A DNA stretch of 64,000 bases from an uncultured Clostridia bacterium (lineage in GTDB: Bacteria; Bacillota; Clostridia; Christensenellales; UBA3700). The notes below the pieces were generated by a model that saw nothing but the letters and a program-made list of their open reading frames with translations, made no database searches and was not told where the DNA came from. Shown one piece after another: positions 25,137 to 34,242 of this stretch. Every line of letters begins with the position of its first letter. The stretch's first letter is position 1. Location of the stretch: the NCBI GenBank assembly GCA_947037025.1, contig CAMQSU010000001.1, positions 47,522 to 111,521 of the forward strand, in the 5' to 3' direction. The translations under genes were made by a program, and so were the position numbers.

Positions 25137-26018
25137 ATGTCAAGGCTAGAAAGATACAATCCATTAGTTATTTTTATATATTTTATGCTTGCAATTTTTA
25201 TAGTAATGTTCAGCATGCACCCAGTAATTATTTGCATATCTTTTATAGCAAGTTTTGCACTTTCTCTAAAGCTGGAAGGTGTAATAAAAATTGCAAAATC
25301 ATTGATATATATATTACCAATGATAATTATAATTACACTTACAAATCCGCTATTTGTGCACAAAGGAGCAACTGAGTTATTTTTCATAAATGGCAATGCA
25401 ATAACTCTTGAAGCACTTATATATGGACTGGCAGTATCTCTAAAACTTTCAAGTATTATATATTGGTTTAGAGTATATAGTTATATAATGACATCGGATA
25501 AAGTAGTATATTTATTTGGCAAAGTGTCACCAAGATTATCATTAGTGTTATCTATGTCGCTAAGGTTTGTACCGCTATATGTAAAAAAGTTTCGTGAGGC
25601 AGATGATGCAACCCGAGCACTAGGTGGATATGCAACAAGCAACATAAAGGATAAGCTACTTGCTAAGCTGCATGTATTTTCTATCGTGTTCAGCATCGCA
25701 ATCGAGGGTGCAATATCTACATCAGATAGCATGAGTGCAAGAGGATACGGACTCGGCAAGCGAACGAATTACCACAACTTCAAATGGTTATGGACTGATA
25801 CAATTACTATAATAGTAGTGATTATATTAGGTGTGCTAACTTCGGTAATCATGGCGTTAGGATATAGTGATTTCGATTATTATCCGCTAATAGATAGCAT
25901 TCAATCATCAGCATTATCAGTAGTATCATATATAAGTTATCTATCTCTAGCAGTGGCAGCGGTGGCAGTTGAGATAAAGGAGGGTGTAACATGGCATATA
26001 TTAAAATCGAGGATTTAA
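25137..26018 (+). CDS. ecfT: ECF transporter T component (transmembrane scaffold)
   Basis: Integral membrane scaffold that links the ATPases to the substrate-binding S subunit. The 293-aa protein has hydrophobic segments near both ends (LVIFIYFMLAIFIVMF; ITIIVVIILGVLTSVIM). The two cytoplasmic Ala-Arg motifs that grip the ATPases are present (DDATRALGGY and SMSARGYGLGKR). The start is ATG 25137 behind AAGGAGGTG; the GTG at 25131 lies inside that site. Its end overlaps the ATPase gene by 28 nt, so they are translated together. In this operon it probably serves one substrate, cobalamin, rather than acting as a shared module (inference). Confidence 0.92.
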   Translation: MSRLERYNPLVIFIYFMLAIFIVMFSMHPVIICISFIASFALSLKLEGVIKIAKSLIYILPMIIIITLTNPLFVHKGATELFFINGNAITLEALIYGLAVSLKLSSIIYWFRVYSYIMTSDKVVYLFGKVSPRLSLVLSMSLRFVPLYVKKFREADDATRALGGYATSNIKDKLLAKLHVFSIVFSIAIEGAISTSDSMSARGYGLGKRTNYHNFKWLWTDTITIIVVIILGVLTSVIMALGYSDFDYYPLIDSIQSSALSVVSYISYLSLAVAAVAVEIKEGVTWHILKSRI

Positions 26019-27652
26019 CTTTTAAGTATAACGATGCTAAAAGCTATGCCCTAAGCAACATAAATCTTGACGTGCAAAAAGGCGATTTTGTGTTATTGTG
26101 CGGAAAATCAGGCTCAGGAAAATCAACATTGCTAAAAATGTTAAAGCGAGAGATTACTCCAAAAGGCGACAAGACTGGCAGCATAAATATTGACGATTTA
26201 GATATAAATCAATTAGATAGTAAATCATCAGCAAGCAAAATAGGCTTTGTGCAGCAAAACCCTGATAATCAAATAGTTACAGATAAAGTATGGCATGAGC
26301 TAGCATTTGGGCTGGAAAATTTAGCGGTGACACCTAGTCAAATAAGATTAAGAGTGAGCGAGGTTTCAGAGTTTTTTGGAATAACAAAATGGTATCACAA
26401 ATCAACAAGCGAGTTATCAGGAGGACAAAAGCAGCTGCTTAATTTAGCTGCAATCATGGCAATGAACCCAGATATTTTGCTACTTGATGAGCCAATAAGT
26501 CAGTTGGACCCGATAGCATCAATAGAGTTTTTGCAGAGTGTAAGGCGAATAAACACAGAGCTTGGAGTGACTGTAATAATGTCATCACATCATTTAGAGG
26601 ATATTTTTGCTATGTCTAGCAAAGTGGTAGTTATGGATAGCGGAGCGATTCAGATTGATGGAACGCCAGCTACTGTTGCGGAAAAAATGCAAGATATGCA
26701 AAACCATGCAGTATATAGCGGACTACCAACACCAGTCAGAATGTATCATGGACTAGATAAGGGAGGGGTTTGCCCACTTAATGTCAAGGAGTCAAGAGAG
26801 TATATAGCAAGTCACATAACCAAAAGCAAAAGCCGACTTATGCAGCAAGATCAATCAGGTATTACAAGCATGGAAAATGTAATAGAAGTATCAAATTGCT
26901 ATTTTAGATACAACCGTAATGGACGAGATATAATAAGCGGTGCAAATTTCACTGTCAAAAAAGGGATAATTACAGCGATATTAGGCGGGAATGGTGCAGG
27001 AAAATCAACATTACTAAAGGCGATGGCGGGAGTTGTCAAGCCATATGCAGGAAGTATCAATGTATGCGGAAAAAACATTAAAAGTTATAAAGGCAGCAGT
27101 TTATATAAAGGATTAATATCAATGCTACCGCAAGACCCAACATTATTATTTAGCAGAAGCACCGTTCGTGAAGAGCTAGAGTCAGCAAAGCCACTAAGGG
27201 ATGACCCTCAAATCATACCAAACGAGCAATTAACGCAGCTGTTAGATATTGAGTATATAATGGATATGAATCCACACGACATATCAGGAGGCGAGGCGCA
27301 AAAAGTAGCGTTTGCAAAAATACTAAAACTCAACCCGTCAATATTGCTGTTAGATGAGCCGACAAAAGGTCTTGACCCATCAGCAAAAAAGGTTTTAGCG
27401 GATATTTTACTCTCACTTAAAGGTAGCGGAGTCACAATAGTATTAGTATCGCATGATGTTGAGTTTTGCAGTATGTATGCGGATATATGTTCAATGTTTT
27501 TCGATGGCGGAATAGTTAGTGAAAGTGATGCGAGAGGATTTTTTACAGCAAATAGCTATTATACAACAGCGAGTGCAAGGATTGCAAAAGGTTTCTTTGA
27601 TGGCGTAGTCACAACAAGCGAACTTATAGCTATGGCGAGGCATTGCATATGA
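25991..27652 (+). CDS. ECF transporter ATPase, fused A and A' subunits
   Basis: A 553-aa cytoplasmic protein with two complete ABC ATPase domains, so both ECF ATPases are one chain. Domain 1 (about 1-235) has Walker A GKSGSGKST, Q-loop, signature LSGGQ and Walker B ILLLDEP. Domain 2 (about 295-520) has GGNGAGKST (near 333), signature ISGGE and ILLLDEPTKGLDP. A linker of about 50 residues joins them. The fused form is known in dedicated ECF systems. ATG with GGAGG lies inside the 3' end of ecfT. Its stop overlaps the S-component start in ATGA. Confidence 0.94.
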   Translation: MAYIKIEDLTFKYNDAKSYALSNINLDVQKGDFVLLCGKSGSGKSTLLKMLKREITPKGDKTGSINIDDLDINQLDSKSSASKIGFVQQNPDNQIVTDKVWHELAFGLENLAVTPSQIRLRVSEVSEFFGITKWYHKSTSELSGGQKQLLNLAAIMAMNPDILLLDEPISQLDPIASIEFLQSVRRINTELGVTVIMSSHHLEDIFAMSSKVVVMDSGAIQIDGTPATVAEKMQDMQNHAVYSGLPTPVRMYHGLDKGGVCPLNVKESREYIASHITKSKSRLMQQDQSGITSMENVIEVSNCYFRYNRNGRDIISGANFTVKKGIITAILGGNGAGKSTLLKAMAGVVKPYAGSINVCGKNIKSYKGSSLYKGLISMLPQDPTLLFSRSTVREELESAKPLRDDPQIIPNEQLTQLLDIEYIMDMNPHDISGGEAQKVAFAKILKLNPSILLLDEPTKGLDPSAKKVLADILLSLKGSGVTIVLVSHDVEFCSMYADICSMFFDGGIVSESDARGFFTANSYYTTASARIAKGFFDGVVTTSELIAMARHCI

Positions 27653-28566
27653 TCAAAATTACGCAAAAAAACATGCAAAAAACACGTGAAAAACAGTCAA
27701 AAAACAGCCAAAAACACGTAGAAAACAGCATAGAAATTAGCACAAATAATAGCATAATCACAACAAATACAAATATTATGATAGATAATAAAAGTTACAT
27801 CATCCAAGATGATTATCAAAATATTGAAGTTGCGGAAGTTGTAAAAACAGGCAAAATTGGCGAGCTTTTAATGATGAAAAAGGTAAGGCTAATAATAAAT
27901 TTGCTATTAATATTGATAATAATACCGGCAATAATCGTAATTGGAGCGGTCTTCCTTGGCGGAAAGCATTATGATATAATATCAATAGTAATAGCAATAC
28001 TTTGCCTAATACCCTTCTTTCTATCCTTTGAAACAAGCCGAATCGGAGCAAGAGAACTAGTAATAATATCAATAATGGTCGCATTATCGGTCAGTATGAG
28101 GCTATTATTCGCACCAATCCCTGCATTCAAGCCGATAAGTGCAATTGTAATCATCAGCGGCATAGCATTTGGAATGGAGTCGGGATTTATGGTCGGTGCA
28201 TTGTCAGCACTCTTGAGTAATATCTATTTTGGACAAGGACCATGGACGCCATTCCAAATGCTGAGTTGGGGAATAATCGGAGTAATTGCAGGGTTTATAT
28301 TTAAAAGGGACAAGCTACCAAATTACATATTGCTTGTATTTATCGCAATAATTGGCGGCGTAATTTACTCATTAATGATGGATGTATGGACAGTTCTATC
28401 TATCGGCGACGGCTTTAGCGCAGCAAGATATTTAGCTGCAATCACAACAAGTTTGCCATTTATGGCTATATATGTAGTCAGTAATGTTGTGTTTTTGATA
28501 GTACTTGCGCGGCCAATATCAAAGGTCACAATTAGAATGCGAAGAAAGTACGGAGTGTTTGAGTGA
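27649..28566 (+). CDS. ECF transporter S component, predicted cobalamin-specific
   Basis: Substrate-binding membrane subunit. The 305-aa protein has a hydrophilic N-terminus of about 75 residues rich in K, N and Q, encoded by A-rich repeated DNA, then about six to eight hydrophobic segments. The GFMVGALSALLSNIYFGQGPWTPFQML segment (split here across two helices) is characteristic of an S-component family that I associate with clostridial cobalamin operons. The riboswitch in front of the operon gives independent support. The long N-terminal extension is not typical of S components. ATG overlaps the ATPase stop (ATGA). Confidence 0.88.
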   Translation: MIKITQKNMQKTREKQSKNSQKHVENSIEISTNNSIITTNTNIMIDNKSYIIQDDYQNIEVAEVVKTGKIGELLMMKKVRLIINLLLILIIIPAIIVIGAVFLGGKHYDIISIVIAILCLIPFFLSFETSRIGARELVIISIMVALSVSMRLLFAPIPAFKPISAIVIISGIAFGMESGFMVGALSALLSNIYFGQGPWTPFQMLSWGIIGVIAGFIFKRDKLPNYILLVFIAIIGGVIYSLMMDVWTVLSIGDGFSAARYLAAITTSLPFMAIYVVSNVVFLIVLARPISKVTIRMRRKYGVFE

Positions 28567-28616
28567 CACTCAAAAAAGCATGCAAAATATAATTTTTAAT
28601 TACTACTTAAATGATG

Positions 28617-28645
28617 TTGACATAAATGCAAACAAGTGATATAAT
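28617..28645 (+). promoter_or_regulatory. Promoter for the MATE gene
   Basis: TTGACA (28617-28622), 17-bp spacer, TATAAT (28640-28645): full consensus. Confidence 0.85.
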
Positions 28646-28703
28646 GCAATAGCTTTATACAAGAATTCACTTGATTATTTAGCAATATATTGTGTAGGTG
28701 AAT

Positions 28704-30233
28704 ATGAAATTATATAATGATTTAGGGCGTGATTCTATAGTAAAACTAGTGTTTAAGCTAGCAATACCTGCCATGCTCGCACAACTAATAAACGTTTTAT
28801 ACGGTATAATTGATAGAATGTACATAGGACATATACCAGATATTGGGGAAATTGCTCTTGCTGGTGTTGGCGTTTGTGCACCGATTGTCACATTTTTGAG
28901 TTCATTCGGTACACTGTTCGGATTAGGCGGAGCTATAATAATGGCAATGCACATGGGCGAAGATAGAATGGATAAAGCCAAAAAAGTACTAGCAAATTCA
29001 TTTTTGATGCTGATAATTTCATCGCTTGTGCTAACTGGCGTATTTCTGCTAATTAAAGATTACCTTATAATGTGGTTTGGCGGCAATGCGGAAACATTTA
29101 TCTATGCTGATCAATACTTAACGATATACACTATAGGAACATTTTTTGCAGTAATGGCGCTAGGGCTAAACTTTTTTATAACTGCTCAAGGCTTTCCTAC
29201 AATTGCAATGCTAACTGTTGCAATAGGCGCTGTAATGAATATAGTACTTGATTCTATATTTATATTGGTTTTTGATATGGGCGTAAAAGGTGCAGCAATA
29301 GCAACAGTTATCGCACAATTCATATCATGTGCATTCGTAGTAGGTTTTTTATTCAGTTCAAAGTCAAGGATAAGGCTGTCATTCGGAGGATATAATATCC
29401 GCATGATTAGCAAAGTTTTCAAACTAGGATTTCCTCCGTTTTTGATAATTGCACTTGATAGTGTGCTAGTCATAGTACTAAATGCAACGCTAGCAAAATA
29501 CGGCGGAGACCAAGGCACGGCATATGTTGCAGCGGCAACAATTGCGCAAAGCTTCTTATATTTAGTTATAGGGCCACTTGCAGGATTGTCTGGCGGAACT
29601 CAAGCAATTTTGAGCTACAATTTAGGTGCAGGCAGCATAGAGCGGATAAAAAAAGCAGAGCATGTAATAATAGTTTTCGGACTTATTTTCATGGCGTTTA
29701 TGATGGGTATGGCATGGTTGCTTGCTGATATATTTGTGTCAATGTTTACGACTGATGTATTACTTTCGGATTTATCCGCATGGGCTATTAAGGCGCTAAC
29801 CATCGGCATAATTCCTCTAGCGTTGCAGTATGCGGTAGTAGATGGATTTACTGCAATGGGGAAAGTTGGAGTAGCACTTTACCTATCAATGTTTAGAAAA
29901 ACTATATACATAGTGTGCGCATTAGTTATGCCAATTTATCTTGGTGCAAAAAGCGTTTTTTATGCAGAAGGAATATCGGACATTGCAGGTGCTATAATGT
30001 CTAGCATATTATTCTTATTGTTATTCTACAAGTTTCTAAGCAAACGTGGCGCGGCAATGAATGCAGGACTTGATAAAGATAGAAAAGAGATTGAAATTGA
30101 CAAAAACGCAGAAATTATGCAGTTTAATAAGCAAGTAACCGAGCTTAATGTGGAAATTTGTCAGCTTAACAGCGAAATTTTTGCAAAGGCTGAAGATAAT
30201 GATCAGAACGAGTCAGTAGTGCCTAAAAATTAA
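28704..30233 (+). CDS. MATE-family multidrug efflux transporter
   Basis: A 509-aa inner-membrane exporter of drugs or metabolites, driven by a sodium or proton gradient. Two six-helix halves are visible: residues 1-220 start KLVFKLAIPAMLAQLINVLY, and the second half has KVFKLGFPPFLIIALDSV. The last 60 residues are a hydrophilic tail with coiled-coil character (NKQVTELNVEICQLNSEI), not part of the standard fold. ATG 28704 is used: the GTG at 28698 overlaps the weak GTAGGTG site. Substrate unknown. Monocistronic, with its own promoter and terminator. Confidence 0.93.
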   Translation: MKLYNDLGRDSIVKLVFKLAIPAMLAQLINVLYGIIDRMYIGHIPDIGEIALAGVGVCAPIVTFLSSFGTLFGLGGAIIMAMHMGEDRMDKAKKVLANSFLMLIISSLVLTGVFLLIKDYLIMWFGGNAETFIYADQYLTIYTIGTFFAVMALGLNFFITAQGFPTIAMLTVAIGAVMNIVLDSIFILVFDMGVKGAAIATVIAQFISCAFVVGFLFSSKSRIRLSFGGYNIRMISKVFKLGFPPFLIIALDSVLVIVLNATLAKYGGDQGTAYVAAATIAQSFLYLVIGPLAGLSGGTQAILSYNLGAGSIERIKKAEHVIIVFGLIFMAFMMGMAWLLADIFVSMFTTDVLLSDLSAWAIKALTIGIIPLALQYAVVDGFTAMGKVGVALYLSMFRKTIYIVCALVMPIYLGAKSVFYAEGISDIAGAIMSSILFLLLFYKFLSKRGAAMNAGLDKDRKEIEIDKNAEIMQFNKQVTELNVEICQLNSEIFAKAEDNDQNESVVPKN

Positions 30234-30243
30234 TCTTAAATAT

Positions 30244-30268
30244 GAGGGTAGCAATATGCTATCCTTTT
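30244..30268 (+). terminator. Terminator after the MATE gene
   Basis: AGGGTAGC / GCTATCCT stem (one G-T pair) followed by TTTT. Confidence 0.7.
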
Positions 30269-30346
30269 ATCATAAATCGGATTTTACTAATATAAACAAA
30301 TAAACAAATAAGCATAAAAAAATCAACAATAAAAAAAGGGGGCAAC

Positions 30347-31651
30347 ATGAATTATAAAGAGAGCATATCATATATATCTAGTTTTAGTAGTAGCAAAACA
30401 AGACTAGGATTAGATGGAATGAGAATAATATTAGACGAGCTAGGCTCAATCGATTCTAGATTAAAATTTGTACATGTTGCAGGAACTAATGGCAAAGGCT
30501 CTACTTGCAAAATGATTGAAAGCATTTTAATTGATTCGGGATATAAAACAGGACTTTTCATCAGTCCTTATGTAATAAAATACAATGAGAGAATGCAAGT
30601 AAATTCGCAAATGATTGACAATGATGTGCTAGCAAAGACTACAAGTGAGCTTTCTGTTATAATAGAAAAACATATTTATAATGGTGGAAATGCTCCTAAT
30701 GAATTTGAGGTGACAACACTACTAGCTTTCATGTTTTTTGCAAAAATGAAATGCGATATCGTATGTTTAGAGGTAGGGTTAGGCGGACTTTTAGACCCAA
30801 CAAATGTAATAGCGACGCCGCTAGTATCAGTGATCACTGCAATTGCGCTAGACCATATAAATATACTTGGCGATAATTTATCTGATATAACGCATCAAAA
30901 GTGCGGAATAATAAAAGGCGGCATAACTGTATTGTATCCGCAGCAAGAAATTTGCGTTACATCGATAATAGAGAAAGTATGCAAAGCAAAAAACAGCAAT
31001 TTAATTATTCCTAAAATGCAAGATATAGAATTTGATGAAGAAGAATGCGGCAATAATTTATTTGCATATAAAGGTAGTAATTATATTAAATTAATGCATG
31101 GTGAGTGTCAAATCTACAACGCAGTAGTTGCGATTGAAGTTGCGGAGCAATTATCTAAATTAGGCTATCATATTAATAATGATAATATAATAGAGGGAAT
31201 AAAGCGTGCAAAATTCCCCGCAAGGCAAGAGATAATTTCAACAACCCCGATAATAATGCTAGATGGTGGGCATAATCTACATGGAGTTACGGCGTTGTGT
31301 CGCGGACTTGATAGCATGGCATATAATAAATTGACAGTTATAATGGCTGCAATGGATGATAAAGATATAAGCGGAATGCTTGAGATACTATTACCTTATG
31401 CAACTACTTTTATTGCAGCAAGTATTAGTAATCCTAGAGCAATTTCAAGTAGTAGTTTAGCAAGTTTAGTGGCGAGCGGTTCATTTTGCGGAGAGATATT
31501 ACAGTCTAGCAATCTAGCAGATACAATCGAGCATGAAGTTTTGAAGCTTGGCGAGAGGGATATGTTGCTAGTTTGTGGTTCGCTATATTTAGCATCAGAA
31601 GCAAGAGAGTGTTTGGTGGATGCGGCAGCAAGATTTAAGTTTTGCAATTGA
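30347..31651 (+). CDS. folC: Folylpolyglutamate synthase / dihydrofolate synthase
   Basis: Adds glutamates to folates (and may join glutamate to dihydropteroate) so they stay in the cell. The 434-aa Mur-ligase-family protein carries the ATP loop GTNGKGST (46-53), the folate-binding FISPYVIKYNERMQ segment, LEVGLGGLLDPTNV and the C-terminal LDGGHNLHG. The Fhs enzyme later in the window uses the polyglutamylated cofactor. An AAAAAAGGGGG site lies 5 nt before the ATG. No other folate gene is adjacent. Confidence 0.94.
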   Translation: MNYKESISYISSFSSSKTRLGLDGMRIILDELGSIDSRLKFVHVAGTNGKGSTCKMIESILIDSGYKTGLFISPYVIKYNERMQVNSQMIDNDVLAKTTSELSVIIEKHIYNGGNAPNEFEVTTLLAFMFFAKMKCDIVCLEVGLGGLLDPTNVIATPLVSVITAIALDHINILGDNLSDITHQKCGIIKGGITVLYPQQEICVTSIIEKVCKAKNSNLIIPKMQDIEFDEEECGNNLFAYKGSNYIKLMHGECQIYNAVVAIEVAEQLSKLGYHINNDNIIEGIKRAKFPARQEIISTTPIIMLDGGHNLHGVTALCRGLDSMAYNKLTVIMAAMDDKDISGMLEILLPYATTFIAASISNPRAISSSSLASLVASGSFCGEILQSSNLADTIEHEVLKLGERDMLLVCGSLYLASEARECLVDAAARFKFCN

Positions 31652-31747
31652 ATTACTTTCCGATATGGCTTGCATTATAACTAATTTAGTGATATAGTTA
31701 ATATTATATGCAAGATAATAAATTGCTTTTGACAGTAGGAGGGTAAC

Positions 31748-32806
31748 ATGACAATATTTCTAAATATTTTGTTTTTGCTAATAGGATTTGTATTATTAGT
31801 AAAAGGTGCTGATTATTTTGTAGAAGGCGCTTGCAGCGTTGCAGAAAAATTTGGTATCCCGCAAATAGTTATAGGGCTTACAATTGTTGCAATGGGCACA
31901 AGTTTGCCTGAAGCGGCAGTCAGCATAAGTGCGGCGATTAATGGAAGCAGTGGTATTGCAATAGGAAATGTTTTAGGCAGTAACATTACTAACGTAGTAC
32001 TTATTTTAGGAATTTGCGCACTAATTACCCCGCTTATCGTACAAAGAAATACGCTATGGTATGAGATACCTTTTGTAATTGTGATAACTGTAGCTATGCT
32101 GCTTCTAGGAATTTTTGACAGCGAGTTAGGCAGGCTTGATGGCGGAATACTTATAATCTTATTCGCATTATTCTTTGTATACTTGATTTACTTCACATTG
32201 TCAGAAAATAAAAAGAAGAAGAATATAATGAAGTTAGAAGATCATCCAGTAGAGATAACTGTAATGCCAGTCACTGATGACGGACAAGTTGTAGATGTTA
32301 TAGCATCCGCAAAGCAAGTTAAGCCATGGGTAGCAAATGTAATTATAGCACTTCAAATAGTTCTTGGCGGCGTGGCAGTTGTTGCAGGTGGGCAGTTTGT
32401 TGTATCAACAACTACAACATTTGCTGAAATGGCAGGAATACCAGATCGTATTATAGGACTTACAATCGTAGCATTAGGCACTTCACTTCCAGAGCTAGTA
32501 ACATCAGTTATTGCGTGCAAGAAAGGAAATTCTGATCTTGCAATAGGAAATATTGTAGGTAGTAACATATTCAATATTTTATTTGTACTTGGCATAACAG
32601 CGCTAATCAGTCCTATAGCATTTGCGAGCGAGTTCCTAATTGATGCACTAATGGCAATCGCTGTAATGATAATGCTATTTGTTGCAATAGTTGTTACAAA
32701 GAAAAAACAACTAGGCAAAGTAGCCGGCGGAGTTATGATTGCAACCTATGTAGGATATACAGCTTATCTTGTTATTAATGCAGTTATGGGGATGAATGTA
32801 GTTTAA
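31748..32806 (+). CDS. Sodium/calcium exchanger family membrane protein
   Basis: A 352-aa CaCA-family antiporter, probably exporting Ca2+ in exchange for Na+ or H+. The two inverted halves each carry an alpha-repeat: GNVLGSNITNVVLILG in the first half and GNIVGSNIFNILFVLG in the second, each preceded by GTSLPE. About ten hydrophobic segments are present, with a charged cytoplasmic loop between halves (about 155-200, KKKKNIMKLEDH). Length and motifs match the bacterial YrbG/CaxA group; ion selectivity cannot be fixed from sequence. It has an AGGAGGG site and a strong terminator. Confidence 0.92.
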   Translation: MTIFLNILFLLIGFVLLVKGADYFVEGACSVAEKFGIPQIVIGLTIVAMGTSLPEAAVSISAAINGSSGIAIGNVLGSNITNVVLILGICALITPLIVQRNTLWYEIPFVIVITVAMLLLGIFDSELGRLDGGILIILFALFFVYLIYFTLSENKKKKNIMKLEDHPVEITVMPVTDDGQVVDVIASAKQVKPWVANVIIALQIVLGGVAVVAGGQFVVSTTTTFAEMAGIPDRIIGLTIVALGTSLPELVTSVIACKKGNSDLAIGNIVGSNIFNILFVLGITALISPIAFASEFLIDALMAIAVMIMLFVAIVVTKKKQLGKVAGGVMIATYVGYTAYLVINAVMGMNVV

Positions 32807-33137
32807 TAAATTAAATTTATTTATACTGATTAAGCAAGCGAAAAATGAAAAATATAAAGGCAGTAAAGCGAAATGCGTTACTGCCTTTTTTTATGTTAAA
32901 TTTAAGTATAACTATTTGTATTTTTATCAGTTAATTTGCAACAATATATTATATAAATTACGTTAAAATAAATGAATTAAAATACAATATGAATAATATT
33001 TTTGCTAAAATAAAATATATTTTTTATTGCTAAATAAAAAAATTGAAGTGTATTTGTATATTTAATTTAGTCTATACAACTTGAAAAAAATACTAAAAAA
33101 ATGTTAAAAAACTCGATAAATTCAGCACTAATTGCAA
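32807..33137. other. AT-rich intergenic region between convergent genes
   Basis: Holds the terminator at 32857-32892. Nothing else recognisable. Confidence 0.7.
32857..32892 (+). terminator. Terminator after the exchanger gene
   Basis: AAAGGCAGTAA / TTACTGCCTTT stem followed by more T. Confidence 0.92.
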
Positions 33138-34091
33138 TTATAAACCATTAACACTGTTGATAATTTTTCCGCATAAAAACCCGTCAATATTATCATTTAA
33201 TATTTGCAAAAGTCTACCTCTTGCCTCATGTGATGCCCATGCAATATGTGGTGTTATTATTGCATTTTTTACGCCTATTAAAGGGCAGTTTTTATCTTGC
33301 GGTTCGTAGGTTAAAACATCTGCACAATATGCATAAATTTTTCCACAATTAAGTGCATCTTTTATCGCATATTCATCAACAAGCCCACCTCTTGAAGTGT
33401 TAATTATTATGACACCATCACGCATTTTTTCGATAGAATTTTTGCATATTATTTTGTCAGTATCGGCAGTTTGCGGGCAGTGTAGACTAATGATATCGGC
33501 ATTATTATATATTGTTTCTAGCGTTGCATATTTTGCATATTCATCAGTAAGCTTTGAGCGATTATTTGCAATAACATTCATTCCCATTGCGGAGCATATT
33601 CTGGCAACTTTTCTGCCAATGCTACCATAGCCAATTAGTCCTATAGTTTTACCGCACAATTCTATTTGAGAAGTAAGAGTATAGCAAAAATTAGTTGATT
33701 TAATCCAGTCTCCATTTGCAGTGCTACTAGCATGAGTGCCCACATGATTTGCAGCTTCAAGCATTAGTGCTAGAGTGTGCTGTGCAACTGAAGGAGAGCT
33801 GTAAGCAGGTATATTGCAAACGGGGATGTTTAATGATTTAGCATGCTCAACATCAACTACATTATAGCCCGTTGCTTGTATGGTTATTAACTTTAGGCAG
33901 TGGCATTTATCCATAATATCGCTTGTAATTTCCACTTTATTTGTAATAATTATATCAGCATCAATAACTCGTGCAAGCACATCTGAGTGGTTAGTGTTAG
34001 AGTAGCAAGTAACTTTTCCAAACCTGCTTAAATTTTCGTAATTATAATCGTCCATTATTGCTGTATTTCCGTCCAAAATAACTATCTTCAT
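33138..34091 (-). CDS. D-2-hydroxyacid dehydrogenase (NAD-dependent)
   Basis: Interconverts 2-oxo acids and D-2-hydroxyacids; hydroxypyruvate/glycerate or lactate are possible substrates. The 317-aa protein has the NAD-binding LIGYGSIGRKVA (near 150) and the family signature NTSRGGLVDE with the substrate-binding arginine. The glutamate (YEPQD) and histidine (TPHIAWASHEARG) that form the catalytic pair are present. The PHIAWAS form is closest to glycerate dehydrogenases. There is no ACT domain, unlike the SerA at 47845. An AAGGGG site precedes the ATG. Single gene. Confidence 0.92.
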   Translation of the reverse strand: MKIVILDGNTAIMDDYNYENLSRFGKVTCYSNTNHSDVLARVIDADIIITNKVEITSDIMDKCHCLKLITIQATGYNVVDVEHAKSLNIPVCNIPAYSSPSVAQHTLALMLEAANHVGTHASSTANGDWIKSTNFCYTLTSQIELCGKTIGLIGYGSIGRKVARICSAMGMNVIANNRSKLTDEYAKYATLETIYNNADIISLHCPQTADTDKIICKNSIEKMRDGVIIINTSRGGLVDEYAIKDALNCGKIYAYCADVLTYEPQDKNCPLIGVKNAIITPHIAWASHEARGRLLQILNDNIDGFLCGKIINSVNGL

Positions 34092-34207
34092 ATATCGCCC
34101 CTTACTTGTTTAATAAGTAATGATAACATGAATCGAAGCATATTGCAATAGCTACAGTCATTTATAATATATTTGCCTAAATTTTGCATGAAATACTTGT
34201 TATTTCA

Positions 34208-34236
34208 TAGACACACTAGATTAATAGTGTTATTAT
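34208..34236 (+). promoter_or_regulatory. Promoter for the SPASM radical-SAM gene (leaderless)
   Basis: TAGACA (34208-34213), 17-bp spacer, TGT plus TATTAT (34231-34236). The predicted RNA start falls on the ATG at 34243, and no ribosome site is present. Confidence 0.6.
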
Positions 34237-34242
34237 ATAAGC

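Noticed and set aside
28555..28573. Terminator at the end of the ECF S gene
   Set aside because: GAGTGT / ACACTC pairs but is followed by A rather than T on the coding strand.
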